DNA of 64,000 nt, taken from assembly GCA_903862415.1 (NCBI GenBank), contig CAIOYD010000010.1, positions 1 through 64,000 on the forward strand. Direction: 5' to 3'. Within the stretch, counting starts at the first letter, position 1. Each line of letters starts with the position of its first letter. Shown here one piece after another: positions 1 to 10,979 of this stretch. This DNA comes from an uncultured Oxalobacteraceae bacterium (lineage in GTDB: Bacteria > Pseudomonadota > Gammaproteobacteria > Burkholderiales > Burkholderiaceae_D). Under the pieces are notes generated by a model. The model ran no database searches. It was not told the DNA's origin and saw only the letters and a program-made list of their open reading frames with translations. The position numbers and the translations under genes are program-made.

Positions 1-275
1 GCGGGATCTGCAGCAACCGAAAATTGAGGATTATCCGAAACGCGTCCTGCGGAGTAAAGCATCCCTAACCTGTAATTACTTTCCACGCAAAAGTTTTCCA
101 ACTCTTTTGCAGTTTGCTGGCATAATTTTTGATAGCAGGAAATCGCAGCAGAATATTCCTCCTTATTTTCGTGCGCAAATGCCTCAAACAAAATTTTCTC
201 AGCATCAACAGAACTGATGACATTCTTATTGAACCTAAAACGCGCCTGATAAAATCCTATACTGCAACCATGCAT
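1..275 (-). CDS. partial unknown protein, TPR/Sel1-like helical repeats
   Basis: This frame is open on the minus strand from an ATG at 275 to the left edge, about 91 codons with no stop, so the C-terminus is outside the window. A GGAG six bases before the ATG and an in-frame TAA four codons upstream fix the start. The visible protein begins MHGCSIGFYQARF and contains helical, alternating Tyr/Leu/Ala text such as EEYSAAISCYQKL and NYRLGMLYSAGR, which resembles a TPR or Sel1-like repeat. No signal peptide or membrane segment is visible. I do not recognise the family, and the repeat assignment is only an inference from the residue pattern. Confidence 0.6.
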   Translation of the reverse strand, partial: MHGCSIGFYQARFRFNKNVISSVDAEKILFEAFAHENKEEYSAAISCYQKLCQQTAKELENFCVESNYRLGMLYSAGRVSDNPQFSVAADP

Positions 276-755
276 GGCTTACTCCATAATGACTAACTTT
301 CACCAGTACTATTATCTCCAATCCATGCATGTATAAATATTCGTAATTTCCTCAGCTCGGAAACATCAAAATCAGAGTTTATTGAACAAGCAACACACCC
401 TCCGGGAAAAAAGTTGTCAATCTCGTTCGTCGAATAAATTCAAACACATTTCCACACCACTCCGCCCCAGATGCACCCAACCGGATAACCCGGCACCATA
501 AGTCCATGACGATGGAAGATGAATCCAAGACAGCTCAATAAGTTTCCCTCAAGAATAGTTTCCTTAACGTAAGACATACACTGACAGGCAAACGCAAAAA
601 AAATTGTAAGCATGTAAGACAAAAACTGACATTTTTTAAAAAAATGGTATATAAAGTATAGGTGTGAACTAAAAAATCAAAACAGATTACTAAATTGCAA
701 ATTAGCAAAGTTAATCGGGTGCTTAGATAATAATTTCTGTTTAAGGATGACTGCA
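276..755. other. AT-rich intergenic region without a recognisable gene
   Basis: This 480-base stretch separates the divergent left-edge gene and the small ORF starting at 756. It is clearly more AT-rich than the neighbouring genes. The short open frames inside it (for example on the minus strand at 440-622 and 535-795) have no convincing ribosome binding site or protein-like composition. Apart from the promoter-like pair at 626-655 I see nothing in it. Confidence 0.5.
626..655 (+). promoter_or_regulatory. candidate sigma-70 promoter for the small ORF
   Basis: CTGACA at 626-631 is followed after 16 bases by TATATA (648-653), or after 18 bases by TATAAA (650-655). It is embedded in an A/T-rich track and would give a leader of about 95 bases before the ATG at 756. 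Called by eye from hexamer match and spacing only. Confidence 0.4.
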
Positions 756-968
756 ATGAAACAAGAATTGTCTGTACTGCCAGAACTGAATTCATTTCCT
801 GCTTATAAGCAAGATCGTCAGAAGGTTATTCTGGAGCAATTGGGTGGATTTTCTGAAACTGAAAAGAAACTGCTGCTGCCAGTGTTTTTAGCTATCGGAG
901 CAGAGATATTGGAAGATTGCAAAAAATGCATCGCCAAGGCAAAAATGACGGAATATTCAGGTACCTAA
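756..968 (+). CDS. small unknown protein (70 aa)
   Basis: A 70-residue acidic/basic mixed, probably cytoplasmic protein starting MKQELSVLPELN. The ATG at 756 is preferred over the in-frame ATG at 747 because the AAGGA motif at 743-747 lies eight bases before 756 but overlaps 747. The predicted protein is helical (for example SETEKKLLLPVFLAIGAEIL) and has a CKKC pair near the C-terminus (DCKKCIAKAK). I do not recognise the family. A promoter-like pair lies about 100 bases upstream and a hairpin follows the stop, so it looks like a single-gene transcript. Confidence 0.55.
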   Translation: MKQELSVLPELNSFPAYKQDRQKVILEQLGGFSETEKKLLLPVFLAIGAEILEDCKKCIAKAKMTEYSGT

Positions 969-980
969 ATCAGGGAAACA

Positions 981-1002
981 CCGGTTGCGCAATGGCAACC
1001 GG
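981..1002. terminator. hairpin between convergent genes
   Basis: CCGGTTGC (981-988) and GCAACCGG (995-1002) form a perfect 8-bp stem with a 6-base loop, between the stop of the small ORF and the stop of the phosphoribosyltransferase. There is no strong T-tract on either side, so termination efficiency is uncertain. Confidence 0.5.
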
Positions 1003-1025
1003 GAGACTGTCTAATTAACAGGCAA

Positions 1026-1550
1026 TCAGGCTCTGCTGGCTATACGCTGCTTCAGATCCGTGGCTTCAACCGTATCATAATCTTCAAACGGCTGATGTAT
1101 CCACGGATTGGTCGGCAAAAAATCCACCACAAAATCCGGCACCACGACTGAGCAGGCTTTTTGCCAGATCACGGCAGATTTGACTGCAGTGATTTCCGGA
1201 AAATGTTCCAGCAGATGCGCCGCTACGCGTTCGAGCGTAACACCAGAATCCACCAGATCATCAACGAGCAATACACTACCGCGCAATGGACCGCTGGTGG
1301 AGGTGATGTGCTTGGCAATATCAAGCTCGCCCTGCAACGTGCCTGCCTCGGCACGATAAGAGCTGGTCGACAAGATCGCCAGCGGCACATTAAAAATCCG
1401 CGACAACATATCACCAGGCCGCAAACCACCACGTGCCAGACACAGGATCCGGTCGAACTTCCAGCCGGATTCGTGAATTTGCAACGCCATTTTTTCTATC
1501 AGGTGATGGTACTCATCCCATGTCACCCATAAGTGTTGATCTGCTGACAT
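1026..1550 (-). CDS. purine-type phosphoribosyltransferase
   Basis: A 174-aa type I phosphoribosyltransferase, a cytoplasmic enzyme that joins PRPP to a nucleobase, most likely in purine salvage. The PRPP-binding loop is VLLVDDLVDSGVTL at about residues 93-106, with two acidic residues followed by the DSGVT phosphate loop. An N-terminal substrate-side loop CLARGGLRPGDML lies at 37-49. It starts six bases after purA, with GAGG just upstream of the ATG, so it is probably co-transcribed with and translated after purA. The context supports a hypoxanthine/guanine/xanthine substrate, but the base specificity cannot be read from the sequence. Confidence 0.85.
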   Translation of the reverse strand: MSADQHLWVTWDEYHHLIEKMALQIHESGWKFDRILCLARGGLRPGDMLSRIFNVPLAILSTSSYRAEAGTLQGELDIAKHITSTSGPLRGSVLLVDDLVDSGVTLERVAAHLLEHFPEITAVKSAVIWQKACSVVVPDFVVDFLPTNPWIHQPFEDYDTVEATDLKQRIASRA

Positions 1551-1556
1551 AGGGCC

Positions 1557-2873
<1,317 letters not shown>

Positions 2874-2878
2874 TTAAC

Positions 2879-4033
2879 CTAACTTTTAATTATCCAGTTT
2901 CCATGTTCAAACACGAGTGCGCGATTGCAATCGAATTCGTCTAATTCATTTTTGTGACCCGGTAAATTCTGGATCACAATTTCCCCCTGTTTGCGCAATT
3001 CAGCAATTTTTTCACGCAAACCTGTTTCCAACCCCCAGGGGGCCATTACTGCATTTTTTCGTTCTGCTCCCGGCATGAGTCGCGCCAGTTCACGCAAGTC
3101 GAGTGAGAAACCGGTAGCAGGACGTGCGCGGCCAAACGATTCACCCACATGATCATAACGACCACCGCGCGCGACCGCATTTGGCAATCCAGAAACGTAA
3201 GCGGCAAATGTTACACCGCTATGGTAATGAAGGCCACGCAAATCAGCTAAATCGACAGTAACTTCTGCACCTTGATGTGAAGATATTAACGATGCCAAAA
3301 AGGCCAGTTCATCCAATGCCGACTTGATAGCCGGAAGTTTAGGCAAAATTTCACGCGCCTGCGCCAAAACCTGCACATCACCATATAAATTCGGCAATGC
3401 CAATAAGGCATCGCGCGTTTGCGGTAAAAATGACTGTGAAATGGCCTTTAAGCCAGGTGTATCTTTGGCTTCGAGCAGGGTGTACAGAGTTAATTCTGCC
3501 TGCTTGGCCAGCGGGTCTTGTGCCAAAATCGCACGCAACACTCCGACATGGCACAAATCCAGCCGCACTTGTGGCATGCCAGCCAACGCCATCGAGGCCA
3601 GCAGCAATTCCTGAATTTCGGCATCGGCTTCAAGTCCGGCATGACCATATATTTCAGCACCGATCTGCAACGGTTCGCGCGTCGCATGCAAACCAGAAGG
3701 TCGGGTCAGCAATACGCTGCCGGCATAACATAAACGTGTCACCGAATTACGGTTAAGTAAATGGGCATCGATGCGCGCCACCTGAGTCGTCATGTCGGAA
3801 CGCACACCCATTGTGCGTCCGGATAACTGATCGACCAATTTAAAGGTACGCAAATCCAGATCCTGGCCGGCACCACACAGCAGCGACTCCAGATATTCGA
3901 GCATCGGCGGCATGACTAATTCATAACCATACAGACGGAAATTATCCAACAGACGACGGCGTAATTCCTCGATCTTGCGCGCTTCCGATGGCAAGACATC
4001 GGCAATATTTTCAGGTAAAAGCCAGGTTGGCAT
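2879..4033 (-). CDS. hisZ: ATP phosphoribosyltransferase regulatory subunit HisZ
   Basis: A 384-aa histidyl-tRNA-synthetase-like protein that lacks a tRNA-binding domain. HisZ pairs with short-form HisG to make the first enzyme of histidine synthesis sensitive to histidine. The N-terminus matches the class II aaRS fold ([18 protein letters not shown], then [15 protein letters not shown]). The tip replacing HisRS motif 3 reads [14 protein letters not shown]. The true HisS is a separate gene at 10980, which supports HisZ here rather than a second synthetase. Its location between hflC and purA is the usual betaproteobacterial arrangement. GAG lies five bases before the ATG. Confidence 0.93.
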   Translation of the reverse strand: MPTWLLPENIADVLPSEARKIEELRRRLLDNFRLYGYELVMPPMLEYLESLLCGAGQDLDLRTFKLVDQLSGRTMGVRSDMTTQVARIDAHLLNRNSVTRLCYAGSVLLTRPSGLHATREPLQIGAEIYGHAGLEADAEIQELLLASMALAGMPQVRLDLCHVGVLRAILAQDPLAKQAELTLYTLLEAKDTPGLKAISQSFLPQTRDALLALPNLYGDVQVLAQAREILPKLPAIKSALDELAFLASLISSHQGAEVTVDLADLRGLHYHSGVTFAAYVSGLPNAVARGGRYDHVGESFGRARPATGFSLDLRELARLMPGAERKNAVMAPWGLETGLREKIAELRKQGEIVIQNLPGHKNELDEFDCNRALVFEHGNWIIKS

Positions 4034-4125
4034 GGGAACTCTAAAAAGTAACGATATAAACGCAACAAAAGCCCGAAGTAATTAAACTTTGAGCTTGTGC
4101 TAACTGGACCAACACAACAATGGAA

Positions 4126-5001
4126 TTATTTACCTTGCCCGGGTGCTTTAAAATATTTAAAGAATTCGGAATTCGGATCGACAACTAACACATCGGTTTT
4201 ATTTTTAAAGCTGGCGCGATAGGCTTCGAGACTGCGATAAAACTTGTAAAACTCGGGGTTCTGACCAAATGCCTGGGCATAAATACGTGAAGCACGGGCG
4301 TCACCTTCACCGCGCAGATTTTCTGCATCGCGATAGGCTTCGGCCAAAATAACGGTACTCTGTTTATCCGCATCAGCGCGAATTTTTTCTGATTCGGCAT
4401 AACCGGTAGAGCGCAATTCATTCGCCACCCGGGTACGTTCGGCTTTCATGCGGTCATAGACTGAATTATTGATTTGCTCGACATAATCCACCCGTTTTAA
4501 ACGCACGTCGATAATTTCCACACCAATCTGTTTTGCTTCGGCAGCGACTTTGCTGCGCAAGGCATCCATGACTTTGCTGCGCTCACCAGAGATCACGTCA
4601 CGCACGGTGCGCTTGGTGATTTCGTCATTCAGGGCGGCTTTAACGATCTGGGTCATGCGATCTTTGGCGCGCTGTTCATCACCACCAAAACTGACGTAAT
4701 ACAGTTTGGGATCGGTAATATGCCATTTCACAAACGAATCGACCAGAATATTTTTCTTTTCGGCGGTAATAAAACGATCGGCTTCAGGAGAATCAATAGT
4801 CAGAATGCGCTTATCCAAAAAGACCACATTCTGAAACGGTGGTGGCAATTTAAAATGCAGTCCGGGTTCGCTGATGATGGTTTTCATTTCACCCAGAGCA
4901 AACACGATGGCATATTGACGCTGATCGACGATAAACACGGTCGAGAAAAAAATCATCAGCGCCAGAATGGCGGCGATCAGGGTTGAGAGGTATTTATTCA
5001 T
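4126..5001 (-). CDS. hflC: FtsH protease modulator HflC
   Basis: HflC (291 aa) is a membrane-anchored SPFH/prohibitin-domain protein that with HflK forms a cage around the FtsH protease and tunes membrane-protein turnover. One N-terminal transmembrane helix (about residues 6-26, LIAALALMIFFSTVFIV-like) is followed by the SPFH domain (QRQYAIVFALGEMK onward) and a charged coiled-coil region (AERTRVANELRSTGYAESEK). Its start codon overlaps the hflK stop by one base (TAATG), implying translational coupling. The 92-base gap to hisZ lacks the small DUF2065 gene often found there in relatives. Confidence 0.95.
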   Translation of the reverse strand: MNKYLSTLIAAILALMIFFSTVFIVDQRQYAIVFALGEMKTIISEPGLHFKLPPPFQNVVFLDKRILTIDSPEADRFITAEKKNILVDSFVKWHITDPKLYYVSFGGDEQRAKDRMTQIVKAALNDEITKRTVRDVISGERSKVMDALRSKVAAEAKQIGVEIIDVRLKRVDYVEQINNSVYDRMKAERTRVANELRSTGYAESEKIRADADKQSTVILAEAYRDAENLRGEGDARASRIYAQAFGQNPEFYKFYRSLEAYRASFKNKTDVLVVDPNSEFFKYFKAPGQGK

Positions 5002-6239
5002 TATCTGCCCTCCCGGTCACGTGAATGGTCTTTGACACGGAAGCTCTCACTGGTGACTTCCTGCGCCGGTGGAATCGCGGTCTGAAGCTTGGCGGTAGTG
5101 GGTTCCGGTGCCAGCGTCTGACCGATGAGTTTATCCAAGGGCAAGTAAATCATGTTGTTACCGTTTTTGGTGTCAACCATCATTTTGGTGGTATTGCTGA
5201 AGATTTGCTGCATGGTTTCAAAATACAGACGGTCACGGGTGACTGCCGGTGCTTTTTGATATTCTGTCAGAACCTGTTTAAAGCGCGAAGCATTACCTTC
5301 GGCATTGGCAACCACTCTGGCTTGATAGGCTTCGGACTCTTCCTGCAGGCGCGAAGCCGCGCCACGGGCTTTGGGAATGACGTCATTGGCGTAAGCCTGA
5401 CCTTCATTTTTTTGCCGTTCACGATCCTGACCGGCTTTAACCGCATCATCAAAGGCAGCCTGCACCTGTTCTGGTGGCTGCACGCCCTGCATAGTCACAT
5501 TGGTGACTTGCACACCGGTGTTATACCGATCCAGGATTTGCTGCATCAGTTGACTGACATCGAAAGCGACTTTTTCACGGCCTTCGTATAAAACAAAATC
5601 CATTTTATTTCGGCCGACAACTTCGCGTATGGACGTTTCTGCCACCTGTTTGACCGTGCTTTCCTGCTCGCGATTATTAAAAATCCAGTCGCCCGCACTC
5701 TTTAAGGTATATTGCACAGCGAACTGAATATCGATGATGTTTTCATCATCGGTGAGCATCAGTGCTTCTTTGGGTTGTTTGTTTTTGACATTCGACTGAT
5801 AGCCAACTTCCACCGTACGCACCTGAGAAACGTTGACGATTTCATCGCTCTGTATCGGATACGGCCAGCGCCAGTTAAAACCGGAACCGGTATCGCGGCT
5901 GTATTTGCCAAAAGTCAGCACCACACCAGTCTGACCTTCCTGCACTACGAAAAATCCGCTGATCATCCATAACGACAGCAGAATCATAATAATGAGCAGC
6001 ACACCCATTTTGGCTCCATGGCCGGATTCTGCAGGCTCGTCGCCGGAAGGACCGCTGCCCTTGCCACCACCAAACAGCGCGTTTAATTTTTGATTGAAAT
6101 CCCGCCACATGTCCTCAAGATCCGGAGGGCCATTGGCAGGGGTATTCGGCTTTTCATTGTCATTTCCTGAACCACGTCCCCACTTGGGGTCGTTCAGAGA
6201 AAGCATTGCGCCCATTTTTTTAAAAATTGAAACAACCAT
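5001..6239 (-). CDS. hflK: FtsH protease modulator HflK
   Basis: HflK (412 aa) is the partner of HflC. A Gly/Pro-rich cytoplasmic N-terminus (SLNDPKWGRGSGNDNEKP) precedes one transmembrane helix at about residues 77-98 (LLIIMILLSLWMISGFFVV), the SPFH domain (EGQTGVVLTFGKY onward) and a coiled-coil segment, with a variable C-terminal tail. I keep the first ATG because GGAAG lies eight bases upstream. A later Met before LSLNDPKWG is the alternative start used in many annotations. Confidence 0.94.
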   Translation of the reverse strand: MVVSIFKKMGAMLSLNDPKWGRGSGNDNEKPNTPANGPPDLEDMWRDFNQKLNALFGGGKGSGPSGDEPAESGHGAKMGVLLIIMILLSLWMISGFFVVQEGQTGVVLTFGKYSRDTGSGFNWRWPYPIQSDEIVNVSQVRTVEVGYQSNVKNKQPKEALMLTDDENIIDIQFAVQYTLKSAGDWIFNNREQESTVKQVAETSIREVVGRNKMDFVLYEGREKVAFDVSQLMQQILDRYNTGVQVTNVTMQGVQPPEQVQAAFDDAVKAGQDRERQKNEGQAYANDVIPKARGAASRLQEESEAYQARVVANAEGNASRFKQVLTEYQKAPAVTRDRLYFETMQQIFSNTTKMMVDTKNGNNMIYLPLDKLIGQTLAPEPTTAKLQTAIPPAQEVTSESFRVKDHSRDREGR

Positions 6240-6319
6240 TCTGTCATCTTCCGATTAAGGTTATGAGCGGGGTACAGTTAACAAAAACAGATTATTGCAC
6301 GATCAGGTTACAGCAGTGC

Positions 6320-7426
6320 TTAAACAACAGTGGAATCATCGTCCGACTCAGGTGCGAGCGGCGTAAAGCCAAGATCGCGGGAAAATTCGCTCAGGGCCAT
6401 TCGTAAGTCGTTTAACCCCTGCCCGGTTTTTGCACTCAAAAAAACACGCTGTATTTTATCATACTCGTCACGTTCAATTCCCGGACTGAGGTCGGTGACA
6501 TCAATCTTATTCCAGATCAACAGTTGCGGAATCTGATCGGCACCGATTTCTGCCAACACCAGATTGACCTGCTTTATCTGCTCCAGACGGGTCGGACTCG
6601 CTGCATCGACCACATGAATCAGTAAATCAGCATGAATGGTTTCTTCCAGGGTGGCCCGGAAAGCGGCAACGAGCTGATGCGGCAATTCGCGGATAAAACC
6701 AACCGTGTCAGAAATCACGATTTGTCCGATTTCACCCAGATAAACACGACGTGAAGTGGTGTCTAGCGTGGCAAACAACTGATCTGCCGTATACGCGCCT
6801 GCTTTGGTCAACACATTGAATAAGGTTGATTTTCCTGCATTGGTATAACCCACCAGCGAGACTGAAAAAACCCGGCTGCGGTTTCTGGCGCGACGCTGTG
6901 TTTCGCGCTGGCGCTGTAACTTTTCTAACTTATCCTTGAGAGCCTTGACACGATCACCAAGTAAGCGGCGATCCGTTTCCAGCTGCGTCTCACCTGGACC
7001 ACGCAAGCCAATACCGCCTTTTTGGCGCTCCAAATGGGTCCAGCCACGAATCAGACGGGTGGCAAGGTGCTGCAACTGGGCAAGCTCAACCTGCACTTTA
7101 CCTTCGTGACTTTTGGCGCGCTGGGCAAAAATATCAAGAATCAGGCTAGTACGGTCAACGACACGAATTTTTAACAGTTTTTCCAGATTGCGCTGCTGCG
7201 CAGGACTTAACGCATGATTGAAAATGACAATCTCAATCGCATGATCCACGATAGCATTGGCAATTTCTTCCGCCTTACCGCTACCGATGAATAAAGCGGA
7301 ATCCGGACTGGAACGCTTACAGGTAATTGTACTGATGGGCGTAGCCCCGGCTGAGAGTGCCAACAGGGACAGTTCTTCCAGACTGGAGTGAAAGTCGGGC
7401 TTACCAAAATCCACCCCGACCAACAC
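6320..7426 (-). CDS. hflX: ribosome-associated GTPase HflX
   Basis: HflX (368 aa) is a GTPase that binds 50S/70S ribosomes and can split stalled ribosomes during stress. An N-terminal HflX domain including the glycine-rich GGIGLRGPGETQLETDRR (about 137-154) is followed by a helical linker and a G domain with G1 GYTNAGKST (193-201), G3 DTVGF and G4 NKID. The start is uncertain: the given start is GTG (GTG-TTG-GTC), there is no clear Shine-Dalgarno sequence, and the frame stays open upstream into the end of hfq (reading [11 protein letters not shown] before VLVGVD). Homologues usually begin shortly before RAVLVGVDFG. It follows hfq by 25 bases, the classic hfq-hflX pairing. Confidence 0.93.
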   Translation of the reverse strand: MLVGVDFGKPDFHSSLEELSLLALSAGATPISTITCKRSSPDSALFIGSGKAEEIANAIVDHAIEIVIFNHALSPAQQRNLEKLLKIRVVDRTSLILDIFAQRAKSHEGKVQVELAQLQHLATRLIRGWTHLERQKGGIGLRGPGETQLETDRRLLGDRVKALKDKLEKLQRQRETQRRARNRSRVFSVSLVGYTNAGKSTLFNVLTKAGAYTADQLFATLDTTSRRVYLGEIGQIVISDTVGFIRELPHQLVAAFRATLEETIHADLLIHVVDAASPTRLEQIKQVNLVLAEIGADQIPQLLIWNKIDVTDLSPGIERDEYDKIQRVFLSAKTGQGLNDLRMALSEFSRDLGFTPLAPESDDDSTVV

Positions 7427-7451
7427 CGCACGTACATCAGTTGCTATGGTC

Positions 7452-7688
7452 TTACTCAGACTCGGGCTCCGCTGGCAAGTTAACGGCTCTTGCAGGAACT
7501 ACTGTTGAAATGGCATGTTTGTACACCATTTGTGTCACGGTGTTACGTAACAGAACCACGTACTGATCAAATGATTCGACGTGACCCTGCAATTTAATCC
7601 CGTTGACCAGATAAATGGATACGGGAATGTGTTCTTTGCGTAATGCATTTAAGAATGGGTCTTGTAACAATTGCCCTTTGTTGCTCAT
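7452..7688 (-). CDS. hfq: RNA chaperone Hfq
   Basis: Hfq (78 aa) is a hexameric Sm-like RNA chaperone that pairs small RNAs with mRNAs. The Sm1 motif ([24 protein letters not shown], about 10-33) includes the conserved Q-D-P-F-L-N proximal-face residues, and Sm2 ends in the YKHAIS motif (about 55-60). The C-terminal tail is short ([16 protein letters not shown]). GGAG lies five bases before the ATG. The 126 bases upstream hold a near-perfect palindrome and AT-rich promoter-like sequence, so hfq may have its own promoter in addition to read-through from der. Confidence 0.97.
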   Translation of the reverse strand: MSNKGQLLQDPFLNALRKEHIPVSIYLVNGIKLQGHVESFDQYVVLLRNTVTQMVYKHAISTVVPARAVNLPAEPESE

Positions 7689-7775
7689 GGCAGCTCCATA
7701 ATGTTGTTGTAGTCAGGAGATGAGGACATTTTGATATTTTTCAATACCCGTCCAAAAATCTACATTGTTAATTAT

Positions 7776-7796
7776 ATATGAGTATATTACTCATAT
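7776..7796. promoter_or_regulatory. perfect 9-bp inverted repeat upstream of hfq
   Basis: ATATGAGTA (7776-7784), a 3-base spacer, and TACTCATAT (7788-7796) form a perfect dyad about 90-110 bases before the hfq ATG. On the minus strand a TATAAT-like hexamer lies immediately downstream of the dyad, so the repeat would overlap a promoter. It could be an operator or the der terminator, although the AT-rich stem argues against the latter. Confidence 0.4.
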
Positions 7797-7814
7797 TGTA
7801 AAAAAAACTTTAGG

Positions 7815-9155
7815 TTACTTTTCCGTTTTTGAAAATGGATTCTTGCTTGATTTCATTTCTATCCGTAACGGGGTACCCACCAGTGAAAAAGTTTCCCGGA
7901 AATGTTTTTCCAGATAACGCTTATAGACGTCCCCAATACTGTCCAAAGCATTGCCGTGAATTACGATAATCGGTGGATTCTGGCCGCCCTGATGAGCATA
8001 ACGCAATTTCGGACGGATCGAACCTTTACGTTTTGGCTGCTGATGTTCGACGGCTTCGATCAAGGCACGGGTTAATTTCGGCGTAGAAAGATTGGCAGTA
8101 GCAGCGGCATAGGCCTGATTCACCGATTTCATCATCGGCGCAATCCCAGAGGTTTTTAACGCGGAAATAAAATGGAATTTGGCAAACGACAGAAAACCGA
8201 GTTTGCGTTCAATATCGGTTTTAATTTCATCACGCCGGTCGCTTTGCAGACCATCCCACTTGTTGACGCCAACCACGAGAGCTCGGCCCGATTCCAGAAT
8301 AAAGCCGGCAATATGGGCATCCTGCTCGGAAATATCTTGCTGGGCATCGAGCAACAGCAACACGACGTTCGCTTCGGAAATCGACTGCAGGGTTTTCACC
8401 ACTGAAAATTTTTCGATCGCTTCAAAGACCTTGCCGCGCTTGCGAATACCGGCCGTGTCGATGAGGGTGTAATTTTGCCCGTCACGCTCAAAGGCAATTT
8501 CTATCGAATCACGCGTGGTACCTGGCATATCAAAAGCGATGACCCGCTCTTCACCCAGCAGGGCATTGACCAGCGTCGACTTACCCACATTGGGACGACC
8601 GACGATAGCCAGCTTGATGCCCCAATCCGGATTTTCCGGCTCATCAACTGCGTCGCGCTGGGCAAAAGCAATGTCGAGCGCCTCAGTTACCAGGTCAGAA
8701 ACGCCATCACCATGAGCGGCCGAGATCACGTACGGATCACCAAGACCGAGTTCATAGAAATCAGCTGTCACGGAGGTGTATTTCATCCCTTCGGATTTAT
8801 TCACCACCAGCATCACCGAGCGACCCGATTTGCGCAGGAAGTCGGTAATGGTTTTATCATGCGGCGTCAGACCCTGACGACCGTCGACAATAAACACCAC
8901 CACATCGGCTTCTGCTACCGCCTGCTTGGTTTGCTTGGCCATCTCAAACATAATGCCTTCTTTAGCGACCGGCTCAAAACCTCCGGTATCAATCACTAAA
9001 AAAGGGCGATCGCCCACCCGGCCTTCGCCGTAGTGTCTGTCACGTGTCAAACCTGGCATATCAGCCACTAAGGCGTCTCGTGAACGCGTCAGACGGTTAA
9101 ACAGTGTGGATTTGCCGACATTTGGTCGGCCTATAAGTGCAATTACCGGCTTCAT
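7815..9155 (-). CDS. der: ribosome-assembly GTPase Der (EngA)
   Basis: Der (446 aa) is an essential double-GTPase that acts in 50S subunit maturation. Two G domains carry identical P-loop text: [12 protein letters not shown] at residues 9-20 and [12 protein letters not shown] near 190. Each has its own DxxG (DTGGF, DTAGI) and NKxD (VNKSE, NKWD), and a C-terminal KH-like domain ends the protein. I start at the ATG at 9155 (MKPVIALIG), which matches the family N-terminus, rather than the in-frame TTG at 9167 inside the end of bamB. The start lies just after the bamB stop, indicating tight coupling. Confidence 0.96.
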   Translation of the reverse strand: MKPVIALIGRPNVGKSTLFNRLTRSRDALVADMPGLTRDRHYGEGRVGDRPFLVIDTGGFEPVAKEGIMFEMAKQTKQAVAEADVVVFIVDGRQGLTPHDKTITDFLRKSGRSVMLVVNKSEGMKYTSVTADFYELGLGDPYVISAAHGDGVSDLVTEALDIAFAQRDAVDEPENPDWGIKLAIVGRPNVGKSTLVNALLGEERVIAFDMPGTTRDSIEIAFERDGQNYTLIDTAGIRKRGKVFEAIEKFSVVKTLQSISEANVVLLLLDAQQDISEQDAHIAGFILESGRALVVGVNKWDGLQSDRRDEIKTDIERKLGFLSFAKFHFISALKTSGIAPMMKSVNQAYAAATANLSTPKLTRALIEAVEHQQPKRKGSIRPKLRYAHQGGQNPPIIVIHGNALDSIGDVYKRYLEKHFRETFSLVGTPLRIEMKSSKNPFSKTEK

Positions 9156-9159
9156 TAAC

Positions 9160-10290
9160 TCAATCAATCGCTAACGCGACGATTTCCCCTGACTTTGTTT
9201 GAAATACTACATTTGCTCCAACTACCATTGGAGTCGCTAAGATCGCACTACCATCTGTGCTGACCCTGGCTAAAAAAGACCCGTCTTCGCGAGACAGGAA
9301 GTGAATATAACCGTTCAAATCACCGACTGCCACGGTTTGCGCAAATGAAACTGGTGCGGACAGGCGACGATAGGCTAATTTTTCATTTTTCCAGACACTC
9401 AGTCCGGCACTGCGACTAAATGCATTCAACGTTCCCTTGTCACTGGCTGCAAAGACAAAGCGCTCATCCACACTGACACCCGCATCGGTAGAAAACGATT
9501 TACTCCAGCGCTTGACTCCGGACTTCAAATCAAAGCAGGCAACCTGCCCCTGAAAAGCAGAGGCGCAAATATCAGCGCCATAGACCGCAGGCACGCCGGA
9601 TACATCGGCCACCCGTTCGAGTTCAGTAGCGCCTTTGGGTTCGCCAACAGTGGCTTCCCATTTAACACTGCCACTGCTCAGGGTAATGGCGACCAACTTA
9701 CCACCCGGCATACCGGCAAACACCAGATTCTCGGCTATCGTCATACCAGCGGCCGAACGCAGGATTAATGGTGGCAGTGTACGCTCAACCACCCAACGGC
9801 GCTTTCCATCAGCGATATCGTAAGCCGCCACATGGTTATCCAGACTGCGCACAACCACCAAACCACCACCCACTACCGGTGAGGCCAGAATTTCACTTGA
9901 GGCTCGTACCTGCCAGCGCAGCTTACCATTGAGGTCATAAGCATACAGCACGCCTTTACTGCCCACCACGGCTAATGTAGTCGCATCAGCGCCGACACCG
10001 GCTGTGAGTGGCAATTCGGCTTCAACCCGCCAGATTTCATGGCCGGTCGCAGCGTCAAAGCGATAAATTTTTCCGTTGGCAGCGGCGGCAAAAATACTGT
10101 TATCCACCGCCACCGGGGCAAACACGAAATCATCAGCAGCGCCAATACTGGCGGTCCAGACTTTTTTTATCGCAACGCCCTGCTTGAATTCAACCAGTGC
10201 TGCCGGCGGATTTTTTACGTCCTTAAACCAGGAGCAGGCAGTCAAGCCGGCAAAAGCCAACAAACCAAGTAACTTTATTACTCTACGCAT
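9160..10290 (-). CDS. bamB: outer-membrane assembly lipoprotein BamB
   Basis: BamB (376 aa) is the beta-propeller lipoprotein of the BAM complex that inserts outer-membrane proteins. A lipoprotein signal ([19 protein letters not shown], lipobox LTAC, Cys19) is followed by repeated PQQ-type propeller blades (for example [33 protein letters not shown]). It lies between a YfgM-like gene (14-base gap) and der, the canonical bamB neighbourhood. Confidence 0.95.
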   Translation of the reverse strand: MRRVIKLLGLLAFAGLTACSWFKDVKNPPAALVEFKQGVAIKKVWTASIGAADDFVFAPVAVDNSIFAAAANGKIYRFDAATGHEIWRVEAELPLTAGVGADATTLAVVGSKGVLYAYDLNGKLRWQVRASSEILASPVVGGGLVVVRSLDNHVAAYDIADGKRRWVVERTLPPLILRSAAGMTIAENLVFAGMPGGKLVAITLSSGSVKWEATVGEPKGATELERVADVSGVPAVYGADICASAFQGQVACFDLKSGVKRWSKSFSTDAGVSVDERFVFAASDKGTLNAFSRSAGLSVWKNEKLAYRRLSAPVSFAQTVAVGDLNGYIHFLSREDGSFLARVSTDGSAILATPMVVGANVVFQTKSGEIVALAID

Positions 10291-10304
10291 AGTTTTCGGC
10301 CTGT

Positions 10305-10955
10305 TTATTTAGTCAGTTTAGCTGGTGCACCACCAATTGCATCCAGTTTTAACTGAATTAACTGACGACTTGGGTTTTTATCGCTGATTTTATCCAGCGC
10401 CAGCTGATAAGACGCACGCGCCTCATCGAGTTTATTTTGAGCAACTAAAATATCACCTTTTCGGTCAGCAACATCACCAGCGATAGCAGCCGGGAATTCT
10501 CCCTCCACCAGTTTCAGTGCTTCATCATAGGCTTTTTCATCCAACAGGATACCGGCAAGACGAATTTTAGCAATGGCTTTGAACTCAGCCGTTTTACCGT
10601 GTTCAATCACCCAGTTTAACTGTACTTTGGCTGTTTTGACATCGTTGGCTTCAAAGGCCGATTTAACGGCAACCAGGGCTGCCATCTGCGCATAGTCGGT
10701 ATGGGCAAATTTCTCTTCCACATCCGTCACTGCGCGCAACACCTTGGCCTGATCTTTATCCTGGACGGCTTTTTGCACCTCTTCGTACAACATCGAGGCC
10801 TGACCGGATTGCTTGGCCTGATAAATTCCCCAGGCTTTCCAGACTGAAAACGCCGACAGCACGGCGATGAGCAACCAGGTGATCAGATTGCCGTATTGTT
10901 TCCACCATGCTTTGAGCGCATCTAGTTGCTCTTGTTCTGTGTGATCGTATGCCAT
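10305..10955 (-). CDS. YfgM-type TPR membrane protein
   Basis: A 216-aa protein with a short cytoplasmic N-terminus (MAYDHTEQEQLDALKAWWKQYG), one transmembrane helix at about 23-41 (LITWLLIAVLSAFSVWKAW) and a periplasmic helical TPR-like domain. This is the layout of YfgM, an ancillary subunit linked to the SecYEG translocon and periplasmic chaperones. The order hisS-yfgM-bamB-der is conserved in Proteobacteria and supports the assignment. Confidence 0.9.
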   Translation of the reverse strand: MAYDHTEQEQLDALKAWWKQYGNLITWLLIAVLSAFSVWKAWGIYQAKQSGQASMLYEEVQKAVQDKDQAKVLRAVTDVEEKFAHTDYAQMAALVAVKSAFEANDVKTAKVQLNWVIEHGKTAEFKAIAKIRLAGILLDEKAYDEALKLVEGEFPAAIAGDVADRKGDILVAQNKLDEARASYQLALDKISDKNPSRQLIQLKLDAIGGAPAKLTK

Positions 10956-10979
10956 GTTATATGTCTGCTTAGTAATGGT

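Noticed and set aside
535..795. Minus-strand 86-codon hydrophobic frame in the left AT-rich gap
   Set aside because: Overlaps the small plus-strand gene, has no ribosome site and reflects T-rich composition.
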